A stretch of 64,000 bases of DNA from JAWXBK01 sp040878185 (lineage in GTDB: Bacteria > Pseudomonadota > Alphaproteobacteria > Dongiales > Dongiaceae): positions 1 through 64,000 of the forward strand of contig JBBDMS010000037.1 in assembly GCA_040878185.1 (NCBI GenBank). Reading direction: 5' to 3'. This document shows, in pieces, positions 18,019-27,444 of this stretch. A program made the translations under genes and the position numbers. A model generated the notes under the pieces. It was given only the letters and a program-made list of their open reading frames with translations, was not told the DNA's origin and ran no database searches. Position 1 is the first letter of the stretch, and each line of letters starts with the position of its first letter.

Positions 18019-19206
18019 TCACATCCCGCGCGGGATCCATCGCGCCAGCCAGGCGCAGGCCAGCAGCGCGATCCCGATCGTCACGAACACGGATTCGAGC
18101 GGTGCCACGCTGAGCAGCAGCGAGAAGAAGATCGTCGTCGAAAGCATTGCGACGTCGCGATAGAGCGTGAAGACCAACGTCATTTCGGGCCGCTCGCGCG
18201 GCCGGACCGCGCGCAGGAACGGAACCCAGCCGGTCGCATCCAGCGCCACGCCCATGAAGGCACCGAGGAACAGCATCAGCCCGACGAACCAGTAGGAACC
18301 CGGAACGAGGCCGGCGGCCAGCGTCGCGACGGCGCCGAACAGGAACCAGCCGACCATGAAGCGCCGCAGCCCGATGCGGCGTGCGAGCCAGCCCATTCCC
18401 AATGTCGAGAACAGAACCGCCGATGCCGCCGAGGTAAGCAGCGATGCTTCCGCCTCGCCGCCGCCGCGGGCCCGGATGTAGACCGGGCCGAACACGAACA
18501 GCACCACCCACCATGCCTCGTATCCGATATTGATCAGCCAGGCGAGCACCAGCCGCTTCTGCTGAAAGAAGCGCGGCAGATAGCGCAACGGATTGCCCGG
18601 CGGCGCGGCGCTGCGCAGCTGGGTCGCGTCATAGTCGAAGCCGACGCTCAGAAAATAAGCGATGAACGCCAGCCCGCAGACAAAGCCGAACCCGTAGGCG
18701 GCGAGCGGACCGACAAATTGCAGCAGCGAACCGCCGATCACCGGCCCCAATGTCCAGGCGGTGGCCGCATAGAAATAGCGCAACGGCTCGGTGCGGGTGA
18801 GCTGCTGGCGGAGGATATAGGCCGTGATGAACAGATTGAGCGTGTTCAAAAGGCAGATGCCCGCGAACGCGCGAAACAGGATCGCGAGCGCGATACTGAC
18901 CGTCATGCTCGCGGCCAACAGCACCGGCACCATCGTCATCATGATCGCGGCGCCGATATAGACCTGACGTGCCGGGAACCGGCGGATCAAAGTCGGGATC
19001 AGCAGGCTTGCGAGGATGCCGCCCCAGCCGGTCGCCGCAAACAGCAGGCTCATGTCCCGCGCGCTGCCGAGTATGCGAAAGACCTCGAGGGGAATGACGG
19101 TCACCAGCGCGGCCCGCGTCATCGAATCGAATGCATAGAGCAGCGCAATGCTGTGCGCTCCCGGCACCGTGAGCTGCCGGGCCCAGATCCCGATCGCCGT
19201 GATCAT
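18019..19206 (-). CDS. MFS transporter
   Basis: The 395-residue membrane protein has about twelve hydrophobic segments. It opens with YAFDSMTRAALVTVIPLEVF and has the loop RRFPARQVYIGA after helices 2-3, in the place of the MFS A-motif. I chose the ATG at 19204-19206 because GGGGAG lies 8 bases upstream; the ATG 24 bases earlier has none. It is divergent from the FAD oxidoreductase gene. No substrate can be deduced. Confidence 0.85.
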   Translation of the reverse strand: MITAIGIWARQLTVPGAHSIALLYAFDSMTRAALVTVIPLEVFRILGSARDMSLLFAATGWGGILASLLIPTLIRRFPARQVYIGAAIMMTMVPVLLAASMTVSIALAILFRAFAGICLLNTLNLFITAYILRQQLTRTEPLRYFYAATAWTLGPVIGGSLLQFVGPLAAYGFGFVCGLAFIAYFLSVGFDYDATQLRSAAPPGNPLRYLPRFFQQKRLVLAWLINIGYEAWWVVLFVFGPVYIRARGGGEAEASLLTSAASAVLFSTLGMGWLARRIGLRRFMVGWFLFGAVATLAAGLVPGSYWFVGLMLFLGAFMGVALDATGWVPFLRAVRPRERPEMTLVFTLYRDVAMLSTTIFFSLLLSVAPLESVFVTIGIALLACAWLARWIPRGM

Positions 19207-19371
19207 CGATGGAACTCCCCCGACCGGCATTTACCGACCGCAATGCCGCGAACCGGCAGGCCGGCGGCAATCTAGGAGAGCCAGCCGCGTTTTAGCAACC
19301 GGCCAAGGCTGGCCGGCGCAGCGCCGATCGGGCATAACGGGCACCAGTTTTCGATTTGGCGGAATCCCTTC

Positions 19372-20712
19372 ATGCCCATAAATCCGATCGACCTCGGCCA
19401 GCCCGGCGCCGCGCATGTGAGTTCATTTTGGGCAGCGACCGCAGGGCCATCGGCCGCGCCGTCACAGCCGGTCGAAGGCGATCTCGACGTCGATATCGCA
19501 ATCGTCGGCGGCGGCTATACCGGCCTTTCCACCGCCTACCATCTCGCGCGCGATCACGGCATCAAGGCGCATGTGCTCGAGGCCAATCGTGTCGGCTGGG
19601 GCTGCAGCGGCCGCAATGGCGGGTTCTGCTCGGCCGGGATCGGCAAGGAGGATTACGGCACCTGGATCGCGCGCTGGGGCATCGAGCAGACGCGCCGCAT
19701 CTATGCGATGAGCCGCGAAGCCGTCGAACTGGTCGATTCCATCCTCACGCGTGAACAGATCGATGCCGACCGGACGCCGACCGGCGGGCTCGAGCTGGCG
19801 CACCGCCCCAACCGCCTCGACGAGATGGCGGCACGTTGCCGGTTCCTCACCGACCAATTCGGGATCGAGGCGCGAATGCTCGGGCGCGACGAACTGGAGC
19901 GCGATTATCTGGTGAGCCGCGAAGCGCATGGCGCGATGCATGTCGGCGAGGGTTTCGGGCTGCATGCGCTGCGCTATGCCAACGGCCTCGCCCGCGCGGC
20001 GATCGGCCACGGCGCGGTCATTCACGAAGCATCTCCGGTTCTCGGCTGGAAAAAAGATGGCGAGCGCTATCGCATCGCGACGCCGCGCGGGACGGTGCGT
20101 GCGCGCGAAATCGTGGTGGCGACCAATGGCTATACCAATGACGAACTGAGCGAGCATTTGCGCGGCCGGTTGTTGCCGGCGCTGTCGAGCATCATTGTGA
20201 CGCGGCCGCTGACCGAAGCCGAGCGGGCCTCGGTCAACTGGAAGACCCATCTCAAGATCTGGGATTCGCGCCGGCTGGTCTTCTATTACCGCCTGCTGCC
20301 TGACAATCGCATCCTGTTCGGATCGCGCGGCGGGATCGAGGACACACCCGAATCGAACGCGGAACGCCGCCGCTGGATGGTACGACGTCTCGCGGAAATG
20401 TTTCCGCCACTGGCGCGGGTCGACATCGAGCATTTCTGGCATGGCTGGGTTTGCGTCTCGTACGATCGCAATCCTCATTTCGGCACCCTGCCCTATCAGG
20501 ATGGCGTGCATTACGCGCTGGCCTATATCGGCAGCGGCGTCGCGCTCGCGACCTACGCCGGCAATCTGTTGGCCCGACGCATCGCCGGACAACCGGTCGA
20601 TTACGGGCCGTTATTGTCGCGACCGCTGCCGCTCTTTCCCTTTCCGGCCTTCCGGCGGACCTGGCAGCGCCTCGCTTATGCCTGGTACGGCTATAAGGAT
20701 GAGCACGCTTGA
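19372..20712 (+). CDS. FAD-dependent amine/amino-acid oxidoreductase (DAO family)
   Basis: The 446-residue protein carries an FAD dinucleotide motif in IAIVGGGYTGLSTAYHLARD (about residues 42-61). The segment VGWGCSGRNGGFCSAGIGKE is typical of the gamma-glutamylputrescine oxidase / PuuB-like branch of the DAO family. The C-terminal region has YIGSGVALATYAGNLLARRI, the second FAD contact. It is probably a cytoplasmic oxidase or dehydrogenase for a secondary amine. A DMT permease gene overlaps its stop by 4 bp, suggesting uptake or export of a related compound. Confidence 0.87.
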   Translation: MPINPIDLGQPGAAHVSSFWAATAGPSAAPSQPVEGDLDVDIAIVGGGYTGLSTAYHLARDHGIKAHVLEANRVGWGCSGRNGGFCSAGIGKEDYGTWIARWGIEQTRRIYAMSREAVELVDSILTREQIDADRTPTGGLELAHRPNRLDEMAARCRFLTDQFGIEARMLGRDELERDYLVSREAHGAMHVGEGFGLHALRYANGLARAAIGHGAVIHEASPVLGWKKDGERYRIATPRGTVRAREIVVATNGYTNDELSEHLRGRLLPALSSIIVTRPLTEAERASVNWKTHLKIWDSRRLVFYYRLLPDNRILFGSRGGIEDTPESNAERRRWMVRRLAEMFPPLARVDIEHFWHGWVCVSYDRNPHFGTLPYQDGVHYALAYIGSGVALATYAGNLLARRIAGQPVDYGPLLSRPLPLFPFPAFRRTWQRLAYAWYGYKDEHA

Positions 20713-21683
20713 GCAGCACCGCATCGCCCCGCGCGACTCGCTATGCGCGCGACGGTCATGGACCGTTCATGCGCTGGATCGTTCCGCTGTTTTGTCTGGT
20801 CGTTATGGGCGCCGCCTGGGGCGGCAATACAGCGATCGCCAAGGTCGCCGCGCTCGCCGGCGCCTCGCCGCTGGGCCTCGTGCAGATCGAGGCCTTCGGC
20901 AGCGGACTGACGATTCTCGCGATCTGCATTGTCACGCGCCGACTGCCGCCGATTTCCAGAACGCATCTCGGCTTCTATACGATCGCCGGCATTCTCGGGA
21001 TGATGCTTCCGGGTGCGATGATCTTCTGGATCGCACCCCATGTTCCCGTCGGCATTCTCGCGCTCCTGTTCACGCTGGTGCCGATGACGACCTATGGCCT
21101 CAGCCTTCTGTTCACGATCGAACGCCTTGTCTGGATCCGCCTCCTGGGTTTGCTGATCGGTCTGATCGGAACGGCGCTGGTGATCCTGCCGGGCGCCGGG
21201 CTGCCCGGCGCGCATGCCGTTGGATGGACCATGATCGGGCTCGTCATTCCGGCCCTCTATTCCCTGCAGAATGTTTATATCGCGGCGAAATGGCCCGGCG
21301 GTGCCGACCCGCTTGCGATTTCATGCGGCACCTTGATCTGCGGTGGCCTTGCCTTCCTGCCCGTGGTGCTGATAACCGGCGAATTCATGACGATGGCGCC
21401 GCCCTGGGGCACGGTCGAATGGTCTGCGGTCGTGCTGTTGACGCTGAATGCCTTTGCGACTTCGATTTTCATGTGGCTGCTGCGTTTCGCGGGCGCGGTG
21501 TTCGCCTCGCAGACTGCCTACTTCGTCACGCTGTGGGGCATTCTCTGGGGCATGATCATCTACGATGAACAGCACAGTCTCTTAGTCTGGCTCGCAGCCG
21601 CGCTGCTGTTCCTCGGTGTCGCTCTCGTCACGGTCGGCGAGCGATTGACCCAGCACTTTCGCCGTTCGCCGCCGGCAGCGTAA
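20709..21683 (+). CDS. DMT-superfamily (EamA) permease, TTG start
   Basis: The 324-residue protein has about ten membrane helices in two EamA halves, for example GAAWGGNTAIAKVAALAGAS in the first and TAYFVTLWGILWGMIIYDEQ in the second. I assign the TTG at 20709, which overlaps the upstream stop as TTGA and has AAGGA 9 bases before it. The next in-frame ATG (20769) would remove only the charged N-terminal tail. The 3' end overlaps the convergent histidine kinase gene by 56 bp. It probably works with the upstream oxidoreductase. Confidence 0.85.
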   Translation: MSSTASPRATRYARDGHGPFMRWIVPLFCLVVMGAAWGGNTAIAKVAALAGASPLGLVQIEAFGSGLTILAICIVTRRLPPISRTHLGFYTIAGILGMMLPGAMIFWIAPHVPVGILALLFTLVPMTTYGLSLLFTIERLVWIRLLGLLIGLIGTALVILPGAGLPGAHAVGWTMIGLVIPALYSLQNVYIAAKWPGGADPLAISCGTLICGGLAFLPVVLITGEFMTMAPPWGTVEWSAVVLLTLNAFATSIFMWLLRFAGAVFASQTAYFVTLWGILWGMIIYDEQHSLLVWLAAALLFLGVALVTVGERLTQHFRRSPPAA

Positions 21684-23025
21684 TCGACACCAGCAGACCG
21701 GGCCGATTATCGTCGAGAATCAATTCCCCGCCATGCAATCGCACGATGGCGGCGGCAAGGCTGAGGCCGAGCCCGGTTCCCGACGTCGTACGGCTGCTGT
21801 CGAGACGCACGAACCGCTCGAGCACGCGCGCACGCTCGGATTCGGGAATGCCGGTGCCGCGATCGCCGATCGACAGCAGCACCTCGTTGCCCGTTCGGAA
21901 TAAAGACAGGCGAAGAGGTCCGTCGCCATATTTGAGTGCGTTGTCGAGCAGATTGGCGATCGCCTGAAACAGAAGCTGTCGATTGCCGCTGACGAACAAA
22001 TCTGGCTCGATCGCCCGCTCGATCGCGATACCCTGCTCTTCCGCCAGTGCCTCGTACAGTTCCGCTGCATCGGCGGCGACCCGCGAGAAATCGACGCACT
22101 CCCGTTCGGCCAGTGCGGCGCCGCTCTCCGCATCGGCAATCGACAGGAGGGCGCGGAAGGTCGCCAGCACCTGATCGGCTTCGCCAATCGCGGCCTCGAT
22201 CGCCGCGCGCGACGCGCCGGACGTCCCGTCGCCGGCACCCAGTTCTTCCAGCCGGTTCCGCAGGCGTGTCAGCGGGCTGCGCAGATCATGGGCGATATTG
22301 TCGGTGACGGCGCGGATCGCGTTCATCAGCCGGCCGATCTCGTCCAGCATCGCGTTGAGATTGGCACCGAGCCGGTCGAACTCGTCGCCGGCCGATCCGA
22401 CCGGCATGCGATAGGCGACATCCCCGCTGCGCACCCGCTCCGCGCCCTTGTTGATGGCTTCGATCCGGCGCAGGAGGTTGCGGCTGAACAGCAGGCCGCC
22501 GCCGATCGCAAGAAGCAGCATCGCCAGGACGCCGAACAAGAACACATCGCTGATCGTATCGAGGACGCGCGCCGTGCTCTGCGTGTTCTGTCCGACCAGA
22601 AGGCGAAACCCGCCAGCAATCGGAAAATCGATCCCGTACGCCACATGAACCTCGGCCCGATCGACGCCGCGGCGCTCGACCGGAAAGACCAGCCAGGGCC
22701 CGCGCGTTTCGACCGCGGTCGGCCAGCCGACGAGATTGCCGGCCATCGGCCGGCCGACGCCGTCCACCAGCAGATAAATGCCGTCGCCGACCCGCTCCGG
22801 TGCGACCCGCGATTCGATGGCGCGTACCAGGCCCGGCAGCCCATAGGCGCGATACTCGCCGACCAGCCCCTGTAGTTCCGCCTGTACCGTCTGTTCGCGC
22901 TGGCGATCCACGAGCAGGTCGACGGCCCAATAGACGAAGCCGCCGAGTGCGAGCACCGAAAGGCTGAACAATGCCGCATAGAGCATCGACAGCCGGAACG
23001 TACTGGTCGCAAGGAACCTACGCAT
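21628..23025 (-). CDS. Sensor histidine kinase
   Basis: The 465-residue protein has two membrane helices (about residues 10-33 and 150-180) around a periplasmic sensor region, then HAMP, HisKA and HATPase domains. The phospho-acceptor His is in NIAHDLRSPLTRLRNRLEEL. The ATPase boxes are NLLDNALKYG (N), SIGDRGTGIPESER (G1) and GTGLGLSLAAAIVRLHGG (G2). The ATG at 23023-23025 lies within the last codons of the response regulator gene, an 8-bp overlap, which is strong evidence that the two work as a pair. The stimulus is unknown. Confidence 0.93.
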   Translation of the reverse strand: MRRFLATSTFRLSMLYAALFSLSVLALGGFVYWAVDLLVDRQREQTVQAELQGLVGEYRAYGLPGLVRAIESRVAPERVGDGIYLLVDGVGRPMAGNLVGWPTAVETRGPWLVFPVERRGVDRAEVHVAYGIDFPIAGGFRLLVGQNTQSTARVLDTISDVFLFGVLAMLLLAIGGGLLFSRNLLRRIEAINKGAERVRSGDVAYRMPVGSAGDEFDRLGANLNAMLDEIGRLMNAIRAVTDNIAHDLRSPLTRLRNRLEELGAGDGTSGASRAAIEAAIGEADQVLATFRALLSIADAESGAALAERECVDFSRVAADAAELYEALAEEQGIAIERAIEPDLFVSGNRQLLFQAIANLLDNALKYGDGPLRLSLFRTGNEVLLSIGDRGTGIPESERARVLERFVRLDSSRTTSGTGLGLSLAAAIVRLHGGELILDDNRPGLLVSITLPAANGESAGSIARRP

Positions 23026-23695
23026 CCGCACGCAGCATGTATCCGGCCCCACGTACGGTGTGCAGCAGGGGCGCCGGAAAATCCCGATCGATCTTCTGCC
23101 GCAGGCGGCTGATATGAACTTCGATCACATTCGTCTGGGGATCGAAATGATAGTCCCAGACATTCTCCAGCAGCATAGTGCGCGTGACGACCTGCCCGGC
23201 ATGTCGCATGAGACATTCGAGCAAACGGAACTCGCGCGGCTGAAGCTCGATCCGTTGTCCGGCGCGCATCGCCGTACGCGCGAGCAGATCCATTTCGAGA
23301 TCGCCGACGACGAGTTTGGTTTCGGCCGCATCTTTATGCTGCCGCCGGTTGAGCGCCTCGATTCGCGCAATCAGCTCCGATGCGGCGAAGGGTTTGACCA
23401 GATAGTCGTCCGCCCCGGCATTGAGCCCCTGCACGCGATCGTCGACCTTGCCGAGTGCACTCAGGATCAGGATCGGGGTTTCGATACTGGCGGCGCGCAG
23501 CGCCTGCACCAGCGACAAGCCGTCCAACGCCGGCAACATGCGGTCGGTCACGATCACGTCGTATCCGCCGCCGCTGGCATGATACAGCCCGTCGCGACCG
23601 TTATCCGCCCGGTCGGCGATATGACCATGTTCGGTCAGCGCCTTCGCCATGAAATCGGCCGTGGCGCGATCGTCTTCGATGAGCAGGATGCGCAT
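23018..23695 (-). CDS. OmpR/PhoB-family response regulator
   Basis: The 225-residue protein has a receiver domain starting MRILLIEDDRATADFMAKAL, with the phosphorylated Asp in VIVTDRMLPALDG and the Lys in DDYLVKPFAASEL. The C-terminal winged helix contains LQPREFRLLECLMRHAGQVV and ends HTVRGAGYML, as in QseB/PmrA-like regulators. The ATG at 23693-23695 begins the receiver exactly; the frame upstream adds no domain. It is translated together with the overlapping kinase. The 257-bp divergent region towards the MFS gene presumably holds its promoter. Confidence 0.94.
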   Translation of the reverse strand: MRILLIEDDRATADFMAKALTEHGHIADRADNGRDGLYHASGGGYDVIVTDRMLPALDGLSLVQALRAASIETPILILSALGKVDDRVQGLNAGADDYLVKPFAASELIARIEALNRRQHKDAAETKLVVGDLEMDLLARTAMRAGQRIELQPREFRLLECLMRHAGQVVTRTMLLENVWDYHFDPQTNVIEVHISRLRQKIDRDFPAPLLHTVRGAGYMLRADA

Positions 23696-23952
23696 GATGC
23701 CCGATATGCGGCAGGGCCGGCCAAGGGCCGGGTCGATCAGCATGTAATCCGCGGCACGCGACCCCGCAAGTCCCGCTGCCCGGTCTTTGCCCTGCATCGG
23801 GGGTTACACGACACGAGACATCCGGCCATATATCGGGCATTAAGCGCGCGGCGGCGGCTGACCCGGACGAGACGTTCGGGCTAGCATGACGCCTCCCCTG
23901 TCGACTGCCGGCCCGATCGGGCGCGGTCCAACAAATTCACGAAGGGTTTTCG

Positions 23953-25380
23953 ATGTCTGCCTCATCCTGGCGGGAGCTGTTTCGGGGCGAGCGCGCAATC
24001 TTCGTGATCGTTCTCAATCTCGGCATCGGCCTGCACGCGATCGACGTGTTCGTGATCTCCACGATCATGCCGGAGGTGATCCAGGATATCGGGGGCATCT
24101 CGTTCTATTCCTGGGCCACCATGACCTACATGGTGGCGACCATCGTCGGCGCTTCCTGCGGCGGCATCGTACAGATCGACCTCGGACCGCGGCGCGGCTA
24201 TGTGCTCGGCGCGTTGATCTTCGTAATCGGCACGATCGGTTGCGCGGTGAGCCCGAGCATGGCTCTGATGCTGGTTGCGCGCGCCATCCAGGGGTTGGGC
24301 GGCGGCCTCATCGTGTCGCAATCGTTGAGCCTGATCCGGCTGCTCTTCGAAGACCGGCTGCGCACGCGCATGCTGGCTTTGGTGTCCGGCGTATGGGGCG
24401 TTGCGTCGCTGCTCGGGCCGCTGGTCGGCGGCATCTTCAGCGAGCTGCATTGGTGGCGCGGCGCGTTCTGGTCGACCGTTCCGGTCATTCTCACTTTCAT
24501 GATCCTGGCATGGTTCTCTTTGCCCAACGCCGACGCACAGGAAGAGCATCGCGTGCCGCGGCTGCCGTGGCGGCGCCTGCTGTTGCTTGCGGCATCCGTC
24601 ATTGCGATCGGCACCGCCGGCGTGTTGAGCGGCCGGCTCATGCCGATACTGTTGATGCTCCTCGCCAGCGCGATGATCTGGGCAACGATGCGGCTCGACG
24701 CGGCGGCGAGCCAGCCGCTGTTTCCGCGCGGCGCTTTGTCCTGGTTTCAGCCGATCGGCGGCGCCTACTGGTTCTTCCTGATGACGTCGGTCACCCACAC
24801 CGCGCTCGGCGTCTATCTGCCGCTGGTCCTTCAGGTCGAATATGGCCTGCCGCCGCTGGCCGCCGGCTATTTCAACGCGATCTTCGCGCTGTCCTGGACA
24901 ACATCCTCCTTTGCGGTCGCCGGATTTTCGCGCCGGTTTCTTCCCCTCACCGTCCTCGGCGGCGCCGGGCTCGCCTTGGTCGGCATGACCGCGCTTGCCT
25001 TCGCGATCGTCGGCGGCACACCCCTGATCGTCGGGATTTGCGTTGCGATCACAGGGGTCGGCGTCGGCACCAGCAACCTGCATCTGACGGCGGCCACCAT
25101 GGCGGCCGCCCGGCCGGGCGAAGAAACGCTGACGGCTGCCTCGATCCCGATGGTGCGTTCGCTCGGGATTGCGCTCGGCAGCGCGCTCGCCGGCCTGATC
25201 GCCAACAACGCCGGCCTCGCCCAGGGCGTGACGCCCGAGACCGTCGCGTCGGCGGCGCGATGGGTCATCAGCCTTGCGACCCTGTCGCCGCTCCTCATGC
25301 TGGTGTTCGGGTTGCGGTTCCTCACCTTGCGGGCCCGCCAGGCGCGGGCAACGGGCGCACCCAGCGACACCGGATCCTGA
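23953..25380 (+). CDS. MFS multidrug-type transporter
   Basis: This 475-residue protein has about fourteen hydrophobic segments (DHA2-like). It opens with LGIGLHAIDVFVISTIMPEV, where the DHA family has the D-x-T/V-I-V-N-V-A-L-P-like helix. The loop after helix 2 is DLGPRRGYVLGALIFVIG, the A-motif equivalent. GLGGGLIVSQSLSLIRLLFE and GVWGVASLLGPLVGG match motif regions of helices 4 and 5. It converges on a GST gene 2 bp away. It is divergent from the two-component system, which could control it. Confidence 0.86.
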   Translation: MSASSWRELFRGERAIFVIVLNLGIGLHAIDVFVISTIMPEVIQDIGGISFYSWATMTYMVATIVGASCGGIVQIDLGPRRGYVLGALIFVIGTIGCAVSPSMALMLVARAIQGLGGGLIVSQSLSLIRLLFEDRLRTRMLALVSGVWGVASLLGPLVGGIFSELHWWRGAFWSTVPVILTFMILAWFSLPNADAQEEHRVPRLPWRRLLLLAASVIAIGTAGVLSGRLMPILLMLLASAMIWATMRLDAAASQPLFPRGALSWFQPIGGAYWFFLMTSVTHTALGVYLPLVLQVEYGLPPLAAGYFNAIFALSWTTSSFAVAGFSRRFLPLTVLGGAGLALVGMTALAFAIVGGTPLIVGICVAITGVGVGTSNLHLTAATMAAARPGEETLTAASIPMVRSLGIALGSALAGLIANNAGLAQGVTPETVASAARWVISLATLSPLLMLVFGLRFLTLRARQARATGAPSDTGS

Positions 25381-25382
25381 AC

Positions 25383-26024
25383 TCAGGGCAGGCGCGGCAC
25401 CGTGGTCCGGATGCTCTCGCGCGCTGCCATTCTCGGCCACCAGGCCGCGAGCCGCGGCAATGTCGGCAGGATGCGCCGACCTTCGGGCGTTTCCGAAAAG
25501 AAACCCATGATCGGCGCCAGATGCAGATCGGCGAGGCTGACACTGCGGCCGGCCAGAAACGGTGCATCGGCGGCCAGCGCCTCGAGCGCCAGAAGCGCGC
25601 GCCGCATTTCCGGTGCGGCCTTGCGCAAAGCCTGCGGATTGCTGCGCCGGCTCAGTGCGGGCAGGACGATGCGCTGCATCACGATCACGCCGATCAGCGT
25701 CGCATAGGCATAGGCATCGATCACCCCGATGATCTGGTTCATGCGCGCCCGCGCGACCGGATCGGTCGGCTGCAACATCGGCCCCTTGAACGCCTCGTCG
25801 ACATAGCGGTTGATCGCCGCCGTCTCGTAGATCACGAGGCCCCGATGCTCGAGCACCGGCACCTTGCCGAACGGACTGAGCGTCAGAAACGCTTCGTGCA
25901 TGGTGGCGCCGCCGAGAAGATCCAGTTCCTTCAGCTCGTACGCGACATTTTTCTCGATCAGCGCGAGGCGCGCCGAGCGCGTGTAGGTGCTGTAATTCGG
26001 ACCATGCAGGATCGGCATCGCCAT
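25383..26024 (-). CDS. Glutathione S-transferase family protein
   Basis: The 213-residue protein has a thioredoxin-like N-terminal domain (HGPNYSTYTRSARLALIEKN, then FGKVPVLEHRGLVIYETAAI with the cis-Pro and the Glu-Thr/Ser glutathione motif). The helical C-terminal domain contains LAGRSVSLADLHLAPIMGFF. The catalytic residue is probably the Ser or Tyr near position 10-12. It may detoxify electrophiles or move glutathione in catabolism. A second in-frame ATG lies two codons in. Confidence 0.88.
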   Translation of the reverse strand: MAMPILHGPNYSTYTRSARLALIEKNVAYELKELDLLGGATMHEAFLTLSPFGKVPVLEHRGLVIYETAAINRYVDEAFKGPMLQPTDPVARARMNQIIGVIDAYAYATLIGVIVMQRIVLPALSRRSNPQALRKAAPEMRRALLALEALAADAPFLAGRSVSLADLHLAPIMGFFSETPEGRRILPTLPRLAAWWPRMAARESIRTTVPRLP

Positions 26025-26184
26025 GGCGCAGCTTGCTCTTCCATCGAAGGCAGCGGGATCGGTCGGAGTCTAACGCCGGGCGGACGCCAGACCAACGGTC
26101 CCGCTCTTGCGGCGGCCTCCAGCCAGGCGCAGATTCTCTTCTGCGGCGGCGCTCCGCGCGCGATCGACCCCTCAGGAGAGACGG

Positions 26185-26487
26185 TTGGACGAGCCCTTCG
26201 ATTTTCTTGCTTTTTGCCAGCCCGGCATGACGCTCGCGACCGGCGATCGGCGACCGGTCCGCATTACCGAGGTCGACAAAGTTGCCGGCCTGATCCGCGG
26301 TGAAGTCGCGATGTTCGGCGCCTGTGTCTGGCGCGCCGACGGTCTCCGGCAGGAAGCGCCCTGCGGCGCGCGCGGGCCGCTCGACCTCGCCCCGCCGCCG
26401 GGTCCGACGACAACCGCACCGGAGCAGCACCGCGCCTCGGTCGTTGCCGCGCTCGACGGGCCCAACCGGCATTTCTGCTGCGACTAG
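26185..26487 (+). CDS. Small hypothetical protein, TTG start
   Basis: A 100-residue frame starts at TTG 26185 with GGAGAG 4 bases upstream. It begins DEPFDFLAFCQPGMTLATGD and ends NRHFCCD. The middle is a compact beta-rich segment (RPVRITEVDKVAGLIRGEVA), and the last third is Pro/Ala-rich. I do not recognise it. A frame starting further upstream at 26107 would lack a ribosome site and add a basic low-complexity tail. The TAG stop shares CTAG with the stop of the convergent gene, a neat gene boundary that supports it being real. Confidence 0.5.
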   Translation: MDEPFDFLAFCQPGMTLATGDRRPVRITEVDKVAGLIRGEVAMFGACVWRADGLRQEAPCGARGPLDLAPPPGPTTTAPEQHRASVVAALDGPNRHFCCD

Positions 26488-27374
26488 CTGTCGTTCGGTT
26501 TCAGGATCCTGAAACGGAACGGCGGGACGTCTTCGAATTCGAGATAGCGTCCGATATAGCGGTGATGCAGATGCGCGACTTCGAGGAAGTCGGCGTTCTC
26601 GCGCGACGGTTTGTAGATATTGAAGCAGCGCATGATCCCCAGCGTCGCCGCTGATTCCAGCGGACCGCCGAAATCGGCCGACCGGTCGAGAAAATACGGC
26701 TTCTTCGACCAGACCTCCATTTGCGCGGCATTCAGGAAGAAACAGCCGGCATGTGGATTGTTGATGCGCTGGAACATCAGCGGCGCACCCAGCATCGATG
26801 CCTTGATCTGCGGCCGCACCGTCATGTCCTGAAATTTTTCGCTCAACTCGGGCTTGCGCAGGTTGCAATCGATATAGAGCTTGTGCACGCGATCGACATG
26901 CGTGCGTTCGAAGCGGTTCGGCTGCAGCAACGCCTTGTTGGATGCCTTGGCGCTGAACCAGTCAAGCTTGCGGAAGAACCACGGGTCGGCCACCTCGATA
27001 TCGTCCTCGAGATAGCAATAGTAATCGAACCCGCCGAGCGATTGCTGCAGCACGTCGTGGCATTCATAGCCGAGCAGCATCGGTTCGGCGTCGGTCGAAT
27101 GCTCCGTGAAAAGAGGACCGGGCAGATCGGCAATCAGGTGATCGCCTCGGGTGGTGCAGATCGTGACCTTGAGCTCGGCCTTCATCTGATCGTTGGTGTC
27201 GTCGAGGAACCGCGCGGCCGGATTGAGCAGCCCCTGACGCGGGCCGAAATTCACATGGAGCGATTCCAGGACACGGGTCAATGCGGCAACCCGGGCGGCC
27301 GGATTGGCCCGCGCCGAGCCATAGAAACCCGAGGCCGGTCTGAAATAGTGGGCGATTGCGACGTGGATCCGCAT
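26484..27374 (-). CDS. Glycosyltransferase-like protein of unknown specificity
   Basis: The 296-residue soluble protein starts MRIHVAIAHYFRPASGFYGS. It has a likely nucleotide-sugar/metal motif in GFDYYCYLEDDIEVADPWFF (DD at about 124-125), followed by aromatic and basic segments such as LQPNRFERTHVDRVHKLYID. The overall pattern of small beta-strands leading to a D-x-D-like motif resembles GT-A glycosyltransferases, but I cannot place it in a family. It has no signal peptide or membrane helix. No other glycan genes are nearby. Confidence 0.55.
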   Translation of the reverse strand: MRIHVAIAHYFRPASGFYGSARANPAARVAALTRVLESLHVNFGPRQGLLNPAARFLDDTNDQMKAELKVTICTTRGDHLIADLPGPLFTEHSTDAEPMLLGYECHDVLQQSLGGFDYYCYLEDDIEVADPWFFRKLDWFSAKASNKALLQPNRFERTHVDRVHKLYIDCNLRKPELSEKFQDMTVRPQIKASMLGAPLMFQRINNPHAGCFFLNAAQMEVWSKKPYFLDRSADFGGPLESAATLGIMRCFNIYKPSRENADFLEVAHLHHRYIGRYLEFEDVPPFRFRILKPNDS

Positions 27375-27444
27375 GGAAAGGCCGGCTGGCTGAAATCGGT
27401 CCCCGGCGAGTAAAGCGCCGGCCCGTCCGGGTCAAGCCCGACCG

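Noticed and set aside
23962..26868. 968-codon open frame on the - strand
   Set aside because: It covers the MFS gene in antisense and other genes out of frame; no motif is visible.
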